Shown here piece after piece: positions 63,506 through 64,000 of a DNA stretch of 64,000 bases (the stretch's first letter is position 1; each line of letters begins with the position of its first letter). Made by a program: the position numbers and the translations under genes. The stretch covers positions 34,632 to 98,631 of the forward strand of contig PWMU01000179.1 in NCBI GenBank assembly GCA_003558065.1, read 5' to 3'. Origin of the DNA: Opitutia bacterium (GTDB lineage: Bacteria > Verrucomicrobiota > Verrucomicrobiia > Opitutales > T3Sed10-336). The notes below the pieces were generated by a model that saw only the letters and a list, made by a program, of their open reading frames with translations, did not search any database and was not told the DNA's origin.

Positions 63506-64000
63506 CCATCCGCGCCCCCCCGGCGGCGACGGCGACTGGGAGGGAGTCCATCCGGCGGAGGCGATTCTCGGCATCCCAGGTGTACTCCCAGCGCCCGTCA
63601 TGGAGGAGGTTGCCGTCGGGGTCGTGGTCGAAGATTTCCGGGTTGGAGGGCAGGTAGGCGGTTTGGGTTTCCTCGGCGATGCGGTCTGCATCGTTGTGGC
63701 CGCCGCCGGTCAGGGTACCGGTTACCGTGAATTCCCGCCATTGGGGATCGTCGGGATCCGGCAGCGTGCCCAGGTCCAGGACATAGTGGAAGAGTTCGGC
63801 CGCGCGGGTGGCGGATTGGCCGTCCACGGAAATATACGCGTCCGGGTGCGCAAGCCCGAGCACGTCTACCGCGCGCGGTACCTCCCGGTTCTCGTACTGG
63901 TTGAGGAGGTTCGGGGTGTAATCGGCTTGCCGGCCGTTTACCACGGTTTCAGTGCGGTTTCCGATGTGGTTGAAGGTATAGCCGTAGGCATAGCCGGGAA
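63506..64000 (-). pseudogene. Truncated Rhs/YD-repeat protein, broken by the RAYT element
   Basis: Open from the right edge, minus strand: YAYGYTFNHIGNRTETVVNG, ADYTPNLLNQYENREVPRAVDVLG, NPEIFDHDPDGNLLHDGRW and EYTWDAENRLRRMDSLPVAV. These are the YD/Rhs core repeats (GNR, LNQY, DGNL, WDAENRL). The rest of the core after WDAENRL, expected next, is replaced by the transposase leader at about 63505. The N-terminal part lies beyond the window. Rhs proteins are large secreted or toxin-carrying shells; this one cannot be complete here. Confidence 0.75.

Noticed and set aside
1..64000. tRNA genes, rRNA, CRISPR arrays or prophage modules
   Set aside because: Gaps were inspected for cloverleaf-like or regularly spaced direct repeats; none were found beyond the heptamer and REP-like repeats listed.

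Overview
The window is about 60% GC, densely coded on both strands, and reads as a chromosome segment of a Gram-negative bacterium of the PVC superphylum, most likely Verrucomicrobiota (Opitutae-like). This is inferred from a GreA carrying a very long N-terminal extension, as in Chlamydiae, a verrucomicrobial-type pseudopilin, a CBS-containing family II pyrophosphatase, a eukaryote-like type II glutamine synthetase, and many secreted or outer-membrane-linked proteins. No rRNA, tRNA or CRISPR array was seen.

Layout. 1-9 kb (mostly minus strand): a secreted beta-propeller fragment and an S55 (SpoIVB-like) protein, phosphoglycerate mutase, a CHASE2 adenylate/guanylate cyclase, dodecin, a CorC/CNNM protein and HisC. 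9-23 kb: O-antigen ligase-like protein, RmlD-like reductase, LipM-like octanoyltransferase, two RNA methyltransferases, a FAD oxidoreductase, an MFS exporter, RsmB, the extended GreA, an ArsR-methyltransferase fusion, a Tat-exported metallophosphoesterase and a DUF2062 protein. 23-34 kb: M16 peptidase, a GHMP kinase, a three-gene Mn/Zn ABC importer, PurD, a degenerate S41-like protein and a low-molecular-weight phosphatase. 34-38 kb: GlyA, a pseudopilin with a perfect terminator, and a CBS/DRTGG pyrophosphatase.

38-44 kb is a complete biotin operon (bioA-bioB-bioD-bioF-esterase-bioC) preceded by a convincing BirA-type operator. 44-49 kb holds a PP2C phosphatase paired with a minimal kinase-like protein. 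It is followed by two glutamine synthetases, type II behind a sigma-54 promoter and type I, with an unknown gene between them. 49-62 kb: M32 carboxypeptidase, an STN-domain protein, a lysine-free acidic secreted protein behind a near-consensus promoter, transporters (AEC, BCCT, MarC), XerC/D, an ECF sigma/anti-sigma pair and a CBS protein.

The right end (59.6-64 kb) contains a decay zone. It holds a queA relic with an internal deletion and a frameshift, a chondroitinase ABC (PL8) relic reduced to its two ends, a RAYT (REP-associated transposase) relic also reduced to its ends, and a truncated Rhs gene. Two REP-like palindromes and several heptanucleotide-repeat patches are scattered between genes. 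The most notable items are these relics and repeats, the BirA and sigma-54 sites, the GreA fusion and the phosphatase/mini-kinase pair.
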